NCBI RefSeq assembly: GCF_031769195.1
Contig: NZ_JAVHNP010000003.1
Location: 248,001 to 312,000 of the forward strand
Length of the DNA: 64,000 nucleotides
Origin: Vreelandella sp031769195
GTDB lineage: Bacteria; Pseudomonadota; Gammaproteobacteria; Pseudomonadales; Halomonadaceae
Direction: 5' to 3'
Part shown: positions 15,809 to 24,529 of the stretch, piece after piece
How the letters are laid out: every line of letters begins with the position of its first letter
Numbering within the stretch: position 1 is the first letter of the stretch
Translations under genes and position numbers: made by a program
Notes under the pieces: generated by a model
Seen by the model: only the letters and a program-made list of their open reading frames with translations
The model's database searches: none
What the model was told of the DNA's origin: nothing

Positions 15809-18320
15809 ATGAAGCGGCACGGTTGAGCCGCGTAAACTCTGCTGCCGGAGCAGGCTTGCCGAAGTAGTAGCCCTGGTACACATGGCAGCCCAGGCGAGCC
15901 AGTACGGTGCTCTGGTCAGCGGTTTCTACGCCTTCGGCGACGACGTCTAGCCCCAAGCTTTCTGCCAGCGCAATTATGGTGGCGGCGATGGGTGTTGCCT
16001 GCATATCCAGGGTTAAATCCTTGACGAAGGCAATGTCGATTTTAAGCGTGTCCAGCGGCAGTGATTTGAGATACGCCAGGGATGAGTATCCGGTGCCAAA
16101 GTCATCCAGCGCGAAGCGGATGCCCAGTTGCCGCAGGCGCAGCATCTTATCGATAGTGCCCTCGGGGTCGCTCATCAGCAGTGATTCCGTTAGCTCTAGC
16201 GTCAAACGTTCAGGCGGGGCGTTGGTGGCATCCAGCGTGGCGATAACCTGTTCGACAAAGTTGGGCTGCTGAAACTGACGTACGCTGACGTTGAGCGAGA
16301 GCTTTAAATCTTTCAAGCGTGGGTCATGCTGCCATTCGCCGAGCAGGCGGCAGCCCTCCTTTAATACCCAGGCGCCTAGGGGCAGAATCAGCCCGGTCTG
16401 CTCGGCGATGGGAATAAAGCGCCCGGGTGAAATCATCCCCTGCTGTGGGTGGTGCCAGCGCACAAGGGCTTCGGCGCCCATGACCTCATGCTGCCCATCC
16501 ACCTGTGCCTGTAGATGCAGGCTGAGTGCACTACTATCAATCGCTAGGCGCAGCTCGCGCTCCAGCGTTATGTCCTCTTCCAGCTTCTGCTCTAACGCCG
16601 AGCAGAAGCGCTTTGGCTCTCCGTCTCGCTGGCGCTTTGCCTCCAGTAGCGCCAGCCCCGCGCGTTTGAACAGCTGCCCGACGCTGTCTATTTCACGCGG
16701 GCAAAAAACCAACATGCCCACGTTGATTTTGCATGGGTAGGTGTGACCGTGGAGTTGATAGTCAGCGGTCAATGTTGCCAGTACGCGTTCAATGTGTTGA
16801 TGGGCCAGCTGTTCGGCGGCGGCTTGCTCGGTGGCGGTGAAGGATGAGAAAAGCGCAAATTCATTGCCATCCAGGCGGGCCGCGTACATTTGCTCGCCAG
16901 CCTGCTGTAAACGGCTGCCTAACTGCCGCAAGAGCTCGTCGCCAATATCTTGCCCCATACTGTCGTTCAATACCTTGAAACGGTTGATATCCAGCAGGGC
17001 TATCACCGAGTAGCGGCCTTTCTTCAGGGGGCTTTTCAGATGGGTAGTGAGATGCTCTTGAAGTGCCAGCCGGTTAGGCAGACCGGTGAGCATGTCGTGG
17101 TAAGCCAAGTAGCGAATCCGCTGCTGGGCGTTCTGCTCGTCGGTGCGGTCGCTGAGCAGGGCCACGTAGTCTCTGTCTTTGCTGTTGGCGTAGTTCACGC
17201 GGCTAATGCTGAGCCACGCAGGGTACTCGTCACCATTGGAGCGCAGTGCCGTCACCATGCCGCTCCACTCACCTTGTGACACCAGCGCGCGATGGATAGT
17301 GGGGGTCAGCGCCTGGCTATCTTTTGCGTAAGGCACCTGCGTAATATCCGAATCGATAAGCTGGGCGTGGGTCATCCCGGTTAATTGCTCAAAGGCGTTA
17401 TTACACAGCCGGATGCGGGCGCCATCGTCAAACAGCACCACGCCATCTTGCAGGGCGGCAATCACTTCGAGCAGCCGCCGTTGGGTCATATAGCCGTGGC
17501 GCTCGCTGTCTTGCAGGCGGCGCTGAATTTTAATCGCCAGTAAGGTCAGCAGGGCCGCAAAGACGGCGGCTCCGCTAATGGCATAAATGAGCCAGTGCGA
17601 GGCCATTATGTGTGCATGGGGCAGGTTGACTTCTAGGGGGACAAACCACGCTGCTTGCATGGCGACATAGTGCATGCCGCTCACAGCAAGCGAAATACAC
17701 AGGGCGGAGACGAAGGCATACCGCTGATAGTGCGCTTTGCCGTTTTCCAAGCGGCATAAGCGGTAAGCGTAAGCACTTAACACCCCTAGCCCAACCGCGA
17801 CGACCAAAGAGGCAAGAAACAGATCCAGGGCATAGTAGAGCGTTGCTGGCATGCGCATGGCGGCCATGCCACTGTAGTGCATCACGCCGATACCAAGGCC
17901 CAAGCTGGTGCCTGCCGTGATGAGTGTGCGATGTCGCAACTGTTCACGGCATAGTAGCGTCATCGCGACCAAGCTGCCGATGATCGCGGGTAGGATCGAC
18001 AGCAGCGTGAGCAGTTGACTGTGGCTCACGTGGAAATCCAAGCGGTAGGCGTGCATGCCGACAAAGTGCATGCTCCAGACGCCAGCGCCCATGACGCTGG
18101 CGCCTGCTGTGAGCCAAGTTCTACGCCAGAGCGACGACGAAGTGCTACCAACGAGGCGAATAATTTCTAAGCTGGCGTAAGACGCGGCCAAGGCAACTAG
18201 CCAGGATAAAATGACCAGAGGAACCTCGTGCTTTCCTTGTAAAGCACTCAGCGCCTGCGGATCCATTAACAGGTTGGGTAATATCATTAATAAATCGCTG
18301 TGTGGCAGTGGCATGCACAC
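15795..18320 (-). CDS. MHYT-PAS-GGDEF-EAL cyclic-di-GMP signalling protein
   Basis: This is an 841-aa membrane protein. Seven N-terminal helices (about 30-265) form the MHYT sensor (GVWSMHFVGMHAYRL, GVMHYSGMAAMRM, SGMHYVAMQAAW). Then come a PAS domain (about 280-395), GGDEF (about 405-560) and EAL (about 580-830). The GGDEF motif reads DGNEF, so cyclase activity is doubtful. The EAL domain looks intact (EALVRW, ELTESLL, LDDFGTGYSS, KIDIAFV, EGVET), so the likely activity is c-di-GMP hydrolysis. MHYT is proposed to sense copper, O2, CO or NO. The start codon is uncertain; no clear ribosome site was found. Its 3' end overlaps that of the DUF411 gene by 14 bp. Confidence 0.9.
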   Translation of the reverse strand: MCMPLPHSDLLMILPNLLMDPQALSALQGKHEVPLVILSWLVALAASYASLEIIRLVGSTSSSLWRRTWLTAGASVMGAGVWSMHFVGMHAYRLDFHVSHSQLLTLLSILPAIIGSLVAMTLLCREQLRHRTLITAGTSLGLGIGVMHYSGMAAMRMPATLYYALDLFLASLVVAVGLGVLSAYAYRLCRLENGKAHYQRYAFVSALCISLAVSGMHYVAMQAAWFVPLEVNLPHAHIMASHWLIYAISGAAVFAALLTLLAIKIQRRLQDSERHGYMTQRRLLEVIAALQDGVVLFDDGARIRLCNNAFEQLTGMTHAQLIDSDITQVPYAKDSQALTPTIHRALVSQGEWSGMVTALRSNGDEYPAWLSISRVNYANSKDRDYVALLSDRTDEQNAQQRIRYLAYHDMLTGLPNRLALQEHLTTHLKSPLKKGRYSVIALLDINRFKVLNDSMGQDIGDELLRQLGSRLQQAGEQMYAARLDGNEFALFSSFTATEQAAAEQLAHQHIERVLATLTADYQLHGHTYPCKINVGMLVFCPREIDSVGQLFKRAGLALLEAKRQRDGEPKRFCSALEQKLEEDITLERELRLAIDSSALSLHLQAQVDGQHEVMGAEALVRWHHPQQGMISPGRFIPIAEQTGLILPLGAWVLKEGCRLLGEWQHDPRLKDLKLSLNVSVRQFQQPNFVEQVIATLDATNAPPERLTLELTESLLMSDPEGTIDKMLRLRQLGIRFALDDFGTGYSSLAYLKSLPLDTLKIDIAFVKDLTLDMQATPIAATIIALAESLGLDVVAEGVETADQSTVLARLGCHVYQGYYFGKPAPAAEFTRLNRAASFTAS

Positions 18321-18376
18321 ACTACTTTATAATGTTTGTTAATGTCTTTCTCAGCTAATTGGCGGTAGATAAAACG

Positions 18377-18970
18377 TTAAAGCGCCGCCAGTGCCGCTGG
18401 CGTGTCGATATCCAGCACTACCCCAGCATCCTCCACGTCATAGGTGCGGTAGTGTGAAACATACTGCCGAAGCAAAGACTGTGCCCCTGCCTCGCCGCTG
18501 ATGCGCGTAAGCGCTGACCAAAAATCCCGACCAAACAGCACCGGATGGCCGGGTTGCCCGCGGTAGCAAGGCCGACAGATAGTGTCGTGAGTGATGGACT
18601 GCTGCAGCGCCCGCAGCGTCTTGGGGTGAAGGCGAGGCATATCGGCCAGCAGTACCGCCACTGCCTTGGTCTCTTGCAGGAACGGGTCAAGGTCTAGTGC
18701 TGCCACCGCTTCCGCCAAACTTGCGCCCAACCCACGGTGCGCCTGACGTAGCCGAATCAGTGGCGTGCTTTTAGTCAAACCCAGCTGAAAAGCGTCGTCC
18801 TCCTCACGAATCGCGACTCGTACCTGGGTAAACGCCTGCTCGGTGCGCGCAACGGTGGTAGCCAACAGTGTTCTGCCATCGGCAAGACGTTCCTGGCGCT
18901 TATCGGCTGCGCCATAGCGCCGCGAGTAGCCTGCCGCCATGATTAAGGCAACTACATGGCTAGTACCCAT
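18377..18970 (-). CDS. mocA: MocA-type nucleotidyltransferase for molybdenum cofactor
   Basis: This 197-aa cytosolic protein starts with the nucleotidyltransferase signature LIMAAGYSRRYGAADKRQ, followed by GASLAEAVAALDL and VLLADMPRLHPKTL. It also has CRPCYRGQPGHPVLFGRDFW, as in MocA, which makes molybdopterin cytosine dinucleotide from CTP and Mo-MPT. It sits 5 bp downstream of xdhC and across a divergent promoter from a molybdenum-enzyme operon, so cofactor supply for that enzyme is the natural role. MobA (GTP) is less likely given that context. Confidence 0.85.
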   Translation of the reverse strand: MGTSHVVALIMAAGYSRRYGAADKRQERLADGRTLLATTVARTEQAFTQVRVAIREEDDAFQLGLTKSTPLIRLRQAHRGLGASLAEAVAALDLDPFLQETKAVAVLLADMPRLHPKTLRALQQSITHDTICRPCYRGQPGHPVLFGRDFWSALTRISGEAGAQSLLRQYVSHYRTYDVEDAGVVLDIDTPAALAAL

Positions 18971-18975
18971 GGTGA

Positions 18976-19965
18976 TTAAAGCTCATCCAGCGCTTTACCG
19001 TGCTGAACTCGCACGATATCCGCCATTATCGCTAAGGCAATCTCTGCCGGGGTTTTGCTGCCCAGCGCCAGGCCAATAGGCATATGCAAGCGCCCCACCT
19101 GAGCTTGAGTGAGCCCGCCAGAGCGTATCAGCCGCTCCGCTCGGGCAGTGGAGGTGCGTTGAGAGCCCATTACGCCAATATAAAACGCTGGGGTGCGCAC
19201 GGCTTCCATCATGGCCAAGTCATCAATGCGCGGGTCGTGGGTGAGCGCCACTACCGCCGTGGCCGCATGGCAAGCGCCGGAAGCGATGTATTGGGACGGC
19301 AGTTGCACCTTAATCACTGCGCCGGGTACGTCGAGGTGCGCGCAAGCAGTGGCGTCCGGGTCGCACACGATGACCTCGAACCCGAGCGTGACCGCAAAGG
19401 CCGCGCAGGGGGCGGTAATGGCTGAGATGCCCGCGATAATTAGTCGCCTGGTGGGGGCGACGCGCAGGTAGATCCGCTCGGATTCACCCTGCACCTGCTC
19501 ACGGTAAACCCGCGGGCCAAGCGAGGCATCTTCGGTGAAGCCAAAGCGTCCACTGGGTAGCTCAACATGGCGCACCAGCGGCTGTTGGCCGTCTAGCGTC
19601 GCCAGCAGCGTGGTGAGATGCGCTTCAGTCTCTGAAGTGACCGGTAAGCGTTCAATTAATACTTCCAAGATACCGCCACAGGGTAACGTTACCTTCCCTC
19701 CTCGAGGGTCGTCTGGGTCGCCGTAACGGATGATCGTCACCGGACACTCAAACGCACCCTCTTTGACGCGCTGGAGAAAGTCCTCCTCCACACAGCCCCC
19801 GGACAGCGAACCAACCGACTGCCCCGCTGCGTTCACCGCCATCCAGGAGCCCGGCTCACGAGGGGAGGAGCCAAAGGTGGCCAGCACCGTACAAAGCCAC
19901 AAAGGGCTGCCCTGTTGGCACCACGCTAAGGCGCGTTCAATCACCTGCCGATCCAGCTGTTGCAT
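18976..19965 (-). CDS. XdhC family molybdenum-cofactor sulfuration/insertion factor
   Basis: This 329-aa protein has an N-terminal XdhC/CoxI domain (GSSPREPGSWMAVNAAGQSVGSLSGGCVEEDFL) and a C-terminal Rossmann domain (LIIAGISAITAPCAAFAVTLGFEVIVCDPD, then PAFYIGVMGSQRTS and GLALGSKTPAEIALAIMADIV). XdhC-type proteins bind the molybdenum cofactor, help sulfurate it and insert it in the apoenzyme. The ATG at 19965 is chosen because the family begins about there; the upstream extension to 20181 overlaps the divergent gene. It is cotranscribed with mocA. Confidence 0.9.
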   Translation of the reverse strand: MQQLDRQVIERALAWCQQGSPLWLCTVLATFGSSPREPGSWMAVNAAGQSVGSLSGGCVEEDFLQRVKEGAFECPVTIIRYGDPDDPRGGKVTLPCGGILEVLIERLPVTSETEAHLTTLLATLDGQQPLVRHVELPSGRFGFTEDASLGPRVYREQVQGESERIYLRVAPTRRLIIAGISAITAPCAAFAVTLGFEVIVCDPDATACAHLDVPGAVIKVQLPSQYIASGACHAATAVVALTHDPRIDDLAMMEAVRTPAFYIGVMGSQRTSTARAERLIRSGGLTQAQVGRLHMPIGLALGSKTPAEIALAIMADIVRVQHGKALDEL

Positions 19966-20133
19966 CAATATTGCGTCCTTTCGTGGGTCATCTTGCCAGC
20001 CTAGTGCGGGTCGTTGAACTAAGCGTAGCGCAGCCCTGGGGACAGCGTCAGGTCGCCGTCGTCGATTTATGACTATGCTAAAGGGGAGAGACCGTCGATA
20101 AGCAACAGCAATGAGCAGGGAAGGCACCGATTT

Positions 20134-20700
20134 ATGAACGCTCCGAATAGCGCTGAACAGCGCCGCGATCAGGCACCGCAAGACGTGCCGCGCTCAACCG
20201 TCACGCTGGTGGTCAATGGCACGCAGCACACCCTCACGCTTGATAACCGCACCACGCTGTTGGATACCCTACGGGAGCACCTAGCGCTCACCGGTTCCAA
20301 AAAAGGCTGCGACCACGGCCAGTGTGGCGCCTGCACTGTCTCGGTGAATGGCGAGCGCATCAACGCCTGCCTCACCTTGGCGGTGATGCACGAAGGTGAT
20401 GAAATCACCACCATCGAAGGCCTGGGCACGGTGGAACACCTAGACCCCATGCAGCAGGCGTTTGTGGATAATGACGCCTTCCAGTGCGGCTACTGCACGC
20501 CGGGGCAGATCTGTTCGGCCAACGCCGTGCTGCAAGAGATCGCTGCCAACGTGCCCAGCCATGTCACAGCGGATCTTAACGCAGCGGTTGAGATCACCGA
20601 TGCTGAAATTCGCGAGCGAATGTCGGGCAACCTCTGCCGCTGTGGCGCTTACGCCAACATCCTCAAGGCCATTACCCAGGTTGCCAAGGAGCGCGCATGA
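20134..20700 (+). CDS. Molybdenum aldehyde dehydrogenase, 2Fe-2S subunit (PaoA-like)
   Basis: The 188-aa small subunit of a xanthine oxidase family enzyme. A plant-type 2Fe-2S domain (LREHLALTGSKKGCDHGQCGACTVSVNG, then ACL) is followed by the helical 2Fe-2S domain (FQCGYCTPGQICSA and SGNLCRCGAYANI). Order and sequence match PaoA/YagT, but the Tat signal of E. coli PaoA is absent, so this enzyme is probably cytosolic. Its stop overlaps the next start (ATGA), giving a tightly coupled operon divergent from xdhC-mocA. Confidence 0.9.
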   Translation: MNAPNSAEQRRDQAPQDVPRSTVTLVVNGTQHTLTLDNRTTLLDTLREHLALTGSKKGCDHGQCGACTVSVNGERINACLTLAVMHEGDEITTIEGLGTVEHLDPMQQAFVDNDAFQCGYCTPGQICSANAVLQEIAANVPSHVTADLNAAVEITDAEIRERMSGNLCRCGAYANILKAITQVAKERA

Positions 20701-21647
20701 GAGCCTTTTCCTACGAGCGTGCTGCCAGCCCCGCCCAAGCGGCGGCCCGTGCCGCCGAGGTGCCGGGCGCAAAATTTATCGCCGGGGGCACCAACCTGCT
20801 GGATTTAATGAAGCACGAGATTGAAACCCCACTGCACCTGATTGACGTGCGCGGCACTGGCCTAAGCGACATTACTGCGACGGAAGAGGGTGGTCTGCGG
20901 GTAGGTGCGATGGTTAGCAACAGTGCCCTGGCGGCCGCCCCCCGCGTGCGGGAGGCGTATGGCGTATTAAGCCGAGCGTTGGTCTCTGGGGCGTCGGGCC
21001 AGCTGCGCAACAAAGCCACCACGGCGGGTAATTTGCTACAGCGCACCCGCTGCCCCTACTTTTACGACACCTCCATGGCCTGCAACAAGCGCTCACCGGG
21101 CGCTGGCTGCGCGGCGCTGGGTAAGGGGGCAACCACCCGGCAACTGGGAGTGATTGGCACCTCTGATGCGTGCATTGCTACGCACCCTTCCGATATGGCG
21201 GTGGCGCTGCAGGTGTTGGATGCTCGCGTGGAAACCATCACCCCCAAGGGCGAGACCCGCAGCCTGACGCTGGATGCGTTCTACCAGCTGCCCGGCGATA
21301 CCCCCGAGGTGGAGAACACCCTCGCTGATGGCGAGATGATTACCGGTGTGGTGCTGCCTACGCCGATGGAGGGGCGCCACGCTTACTTCAAGGTGCGCGA
21401 CCGCTCTTCGTATGCCTTTGCACTGGTCTCCGTGGCGCTGATTCACGCGCCAGACGGCACCGGACGTGTGGCGCTGGGCGGTGTAGCCCCCCGGCCCTGG
21501 CGGCGCGATGCGGCGGACGCTGCGCTGCCCCAAGGCGCGGCCGCGGTGATGGCCGAACTGCTAGACGGTGCCCGCCCGACCGAAGAGAACGCCTACAAGC
21601 TGACCCTGGCAGAGCGAACGCTTGCCGCGCTGCTGGCCGAGGAGTAA
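20697..21647 (+). CDS. Molybdenum aldehyde dehydrogenase, FAD subunit (PaoB-like)
   Basis: This 316-aa subunit has the FAD-binding fold of the CoxM/PaoB type: GAKFIAGGTNLLDLMKHEIETP (pyrophosphate-binding loop) and SGQLRNKATTAGNLLQRTRCPYFYD. The following CNKRSPGAGCAALGK insertion supplies cysteines that in PaoB hold an additional 4Fe-4S cluster. It relays electrons from the 2Fe-2S subunit to FAD. The start overlaps the stop of the preceding gene by 4 bp, and the molybdopterin subunit starts 3 bp after its own stop. Confidence 0.9.
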   Translation: MRAFSYERAASPAQAAARAAEVPGAKFIAGGTNLLDLMKHEIETPLHLIDVRGTGLSDITATEEGGLRVGAMVSNSALAAAPRVREAYGVLSRALVSGASGQLRNKATTAGNLLQRTRCPYFYDTSMACNKRSPGAGCAALGKGATTRQLGVIGTSDACIATHPSDMAVALQVLDARVETITPKGETRSLTLDAFYQLPGDTPEVENTLADGEMITGVVLPTPMEGRHAYFKVRDRSSYAFALVSVALIHAPDGTGRVALGGVAPRPWRRDAADAALPQGAAAVMAELLDGARPTEENAYKLTLAERTLAALLAEE

Positions 21648-21650
21648 CCG

Positions 21651-23834
21651 ATGGATTTTAATCAATCGACCGACGATAACCTGTTCGACCGCGCCCGTAT
21701 TGTTGGTAAGCCCCATGCGCGCATCGACGGCGTGCTTAAAGTGACCGGCCAAGCGCCCTACGCCTACGAACGCCATGACGTGGTGGCCCACCAGTTAGTG
21801 GGTTATCCGCTGTGCGCTACCATCGCCAAAGGCCGCATTACCCATATGGATGCCATGGCCGCCCGCGCCGCCCCTGGGGTAGCGGCGGTGGTCACCACCC
21901 TAGACATAGAGCCGCTGGCGCAGGCCAAAAGCAATGTAGCGCGCCTGTTTGGTGGCGATACGGTGGCCCACTACCATCAAGCCATTGCCGTGGTGGTGGC
22001 CGACACCCTAGAGCAAGCGAGAAGCGCCGCCGCGCTAATTGAGGTGCGTTACCAAGAAGAGCAGGGCGTGTTTGATTTAGACGCCGCTTGGGAGCAGCAA
22101 ACACCCGACGAGCCAATTTCTGACGTGGGCGATGTGGACGCGGCTTTTCAAAACGCTGCGGTGACCGTAGACGAAGTCTACCGCACGGCCTCCCAAAGCC
22201 ACGCCATGATGGAACCCCACGCCTCTATTGTGGATTGGTCGGATGGCGGGCAAATGACGGTCTGGACCTCCAACCAGATGATTGCCTGGACCCGCAAAGC
22301 GCTGGCTACCACCTTTGCGATCGACCCTGAGACCATTCGCCTAGAGAGCCCCTACGTGGGCGGTGGCTTTGGCGGCAAGCTCTGGCTACGGGCAGATGCC
22401 GTGCTGGCCGCGCTGGGTTCTCGTGCGGCTGGGCGTCCGGTTAAGCTCGCGCTACCGCGCCCACTGGTGTTCAACAACGCCACCCACCGCTCCGGCACCG
22501 TTCAGCGCTTGCGTATTGCCGCCGATGCTGAGGGTCGGATTACCGCCTTCGACCACTCGGCGTTCTCCCATACGCTGCCCGGCGGCAGCGGTGAAAACCC
22601 GGTCAACCAAACCCGCGCCTTTTACGCCGGGGCGAACCGCCGTGTGGCCCATACCGCCATCGAAATGGACCTGCCTGAGTCGGCGGATATGCGCGCTCCC
22701 GGTGAAGCCTCAGGCCTTGCCGCGCTGGAAATCGCCATGGATGAAATGGCCGAGAAATTGGGCATGGACCCGGTGGAGTTCCGCATCCTCAACGACACTC
22801 AGGTCGACCCGGAAGACCCCAGCAAACCGTTTAGCGACCGCCACTACGTGGAGTGCCTGCAAAAAGGGGCTGCTGATTTTGGCTGGGAGGCGCGCAACCG
22901 CACCCCAGGTGGCCAGCGGGAAGGACAGTGGCTGATCGGCCACGGCATGGCAGGGGCTTATCGCGGAGCGCCCACCATGGATTCCGGCGCGCGGGTGCGT
23001 TTGCAGGCAGGGCGCTTGGTGGTAGAGACCGATATGACCGATATCGGCACCGGCTCCTACACCATCATCGCTCAAACCGCCGCGGAAGCCATGGGGGTGG
23101 AGTTAGATGACGTAGAGGTACGGCTGGGCAACAGCGACTACCCGGTGTCGTCGGGTTCCGGCGGGCAGTTCGGTGCCGCCAGCGCGACCGCCGGTGTATA
23201 CGCTGCCTGCCTGAAGCTTCAAGAGGAGATTGCCCAGCGCCTTGGTATGAACTCGCCGCGGTTTGAGCAGGGCCGGGTGATGGCAGGCACCACCGACGTG
23301 GCGCTAGCCGAGGTAGCGAACGGCGAAGAGCTGGTGGTGGAAGACACCATCCACTTTGGCGACTTCAAAGACAAACTGCAGATCGGCACCTTCGCCGCGC
23401 ACTTTGTGGAAGTGGCGGTACACGCCCACACGGGTGAAACCCGTGTACGCCGCATGCTGGCGGTGTGTGATGCAGGGCGCATTCTCAATCCTGTTACGGC
23501 GCGCAGCCAGGTGATTGGGGGGATGACCATGGGCGTGGGCGCGGCCTTGATGGAAGGGTTAACCCCCGATGTGGAGCGCGGCTTTTTCGTCAACCACGAC
23601 CTCGCCAGCTACGAGGTGGCGGTGCACGCGGACATTCCCGAGCAGGAGGTGCTCTTCCTGGATACCACCGACGCTGCCTCGACGCCGCTGAAAGCCAAAG
23701 GCGTGGGGGAGCTGGGCATCTGTGGCGTGGCGGCCGCCGTGGCCAACGCGATCTATAACGCCACCGGTATTCGCGTACGCGACTACCCGATGACGCTGGA
23801 TCGGCTGATTGACCAGCTGCCCAAGGTGAGTTGA
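21651..23834 (+). CDS. Molybdenum aldehyde dehydrogenase, molybdopterin subunit (PaoC-like)
   Basis: The 727-aa catalytic subunit of the xanthine oxidase family, closest in layout to PaoC/YagR. It begins with the usual GKPHARIDGVLKVTGQAPYAYE segment and has VGGGFGGK, DMRAPGEASGLAALEIAMDEMA and GSGGQFGAASATAG for the molybdopterin region. The catalytic Glu is in KAKGVGELGICGVAAAVANAI near the C terminus. It likely oxidises aldehydes; the exact substrate cannot be read. The neighbouring mocA points to a cytosine-dinucleotide form of the cofactor. Confidence 0.9.
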   Translation: MDFNQSTDDNLFDRARIVGKPHARIDGVLKVTGQAPYAYERHDVVAHQLVGYPLCATIAKGRITHMDAMAARAAPGVAAVVTTLDIEPLAQAKSNVARLFGGDTVAHYHQAIAVVVADTLEQARSAAALIEVRYQEEQGVFDLDAAWEQQTPDEPISDVGDVDAAFQNAAVTVDEVYRTASQSHAMMEPHASIVDWSDGGQMTVWTSNQMIAWTRKALATTFAIDPETIRLESPYVGGGFGGKLWLRADAVLAALGSRAAGRPVKLALPRPLVFNNATHRSGTVQRLRIAADAEGRITAFDHSAFSHTLPGGSGENPVNQTRAFYAGANRRVAHTAIEMDLPESADMRAPGEASGLAALEIAMDEMAEKLGMDPVEFRILNDTQVDPEDPSKPFSDRHYVECLQKGAADFGWEARNRTPGGQREGQWLIGHGMAGAYRGAPTMDSGARVRLQAGRLVVETDMTDIGTGSYTIIAQTAAEAMGVELDDVEVRLGNSDYPVSSGSGGQFGAASATAGVYAACLKLQEEIAQRLGMNSPRFEQGRVMAGTTDVALAEVANGEELVVEDTIHFGDFKDKLQIGTFAAHFVEVAVHAHTGETRVRRMLAVCDAGRILNPVTARSQVIGGMTMGVGAALMEGLTPDVERGFFVNHDLASYEVAVHADIPEQEVLFLDTTDAASTPLKAKGVGELGICGVAAAVANAIYNATGIRVRDYPMTLDRLIDQLPKVS

Positions 23835-23871
23835 ACAAGCTACTGCGGGAACGGCCGCGCTGCTTCGCTGG

Positions 23872-24288
23872 CTAGGCTTTATCCGGCAGCGCATAGCTGG
23901 CGGTGACATGCACTACGGGGCGCGTGTCATCGCTGGCGGAGAAAATCTGTACTTCGCCCACCGCTAAGCGGCGGCCCAGCTTAATCAGCTTGGCGTGGGC
24001 AATGATGTCGTGGTCGCCGGAGGCCGCGCGGAGAAAGTGGCAGTTTAAATCGCTCGTCACCGCCATCGCTTCGGGGCCTATTTGGGCCAGTATCGCCACG
24101 TACAGCGCTACATCCGCAAAGCCCATCATGGTGGGGCCGGAAACGCGGGGGCCAGGGCGCAGGTGCTCGTGGCCAATGCTTAGGCGCATGGTGGCGCGCA
24201 TCTCGCCTACGCTCTCTATTTTGCCCATTCGCTGGGGAAAGACCTCATCAAGGAAGTGCTCAATCTGCTCGGCGGTCATGACAGTCAT
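23872..24288 (-). CDS. PaaI-type hotdog thioesterase family protein
   Basis: This 138-aa protein has a hotdog-fold pattern: GEMRATMRLSIGHEHLRPGPRVSGPTMMGFADVALYVAILAQIGPEA, followed by DLNCHFLRAASGDHDIIAHAKLIKLGRRLAVGEVQIFS. The long central helix and the following strands are those of acyl-CoA thioesterases of the PaaI/4HBT group. The usual catalytic acidic residue of the central helix is present as D in GFADVALY. Substrate unknown. It is convergent with the aldehyde dehydrogenase operon. Confidence 0.8.
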   Translation of the reverse strand: MTVMTAEQIEHFLDEVFPQRMGKIESVGEMRATMRLSIGHEHLRPGPRVSGPTMMGFADVALYVAILAQIGPEAMAVTSDLNCHFLRAASGDHDIIAHAKLIKLGRRLAVGEVQIFSASDDTRPVVHVTASYALPDKA

Positions 24289-24470
24289 TGTTGTTATTCA
24301 CTCTGACAGGCTGGGAGTCTGCTGCCAGTAGGCCGCCGAGAGGGCGCTGTGAACCCGTCCCTGGGCGCTACTTATGCCATCCATGGCATAAGACCCTCTC
24401 GTCAACCTACTGCCAGCGCATCTAATGGGTCGCGTGGCTTTTTATTTCCTTTACGTCAACGTAAGCCAGC

Positions 24471-24507
24471 ATAAATAAAAAAGCCCCAAGGCGCGAGCCT
24501 TGGGGCT
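24471..24507 (-). terminator. Intrinsic terminator of glcB
   Basis: AGCCCCAAGG/CCTTGGGGCT is a perfect 10-bp stem with a 6-nt loop. On the minus strand it is followed by TTTTTT. It lies about 20 bp after the glcB stop. Confidence 0.9.
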
Positions 24508-24529
24508 AGGGGCCATTAAGCGATGAGGC

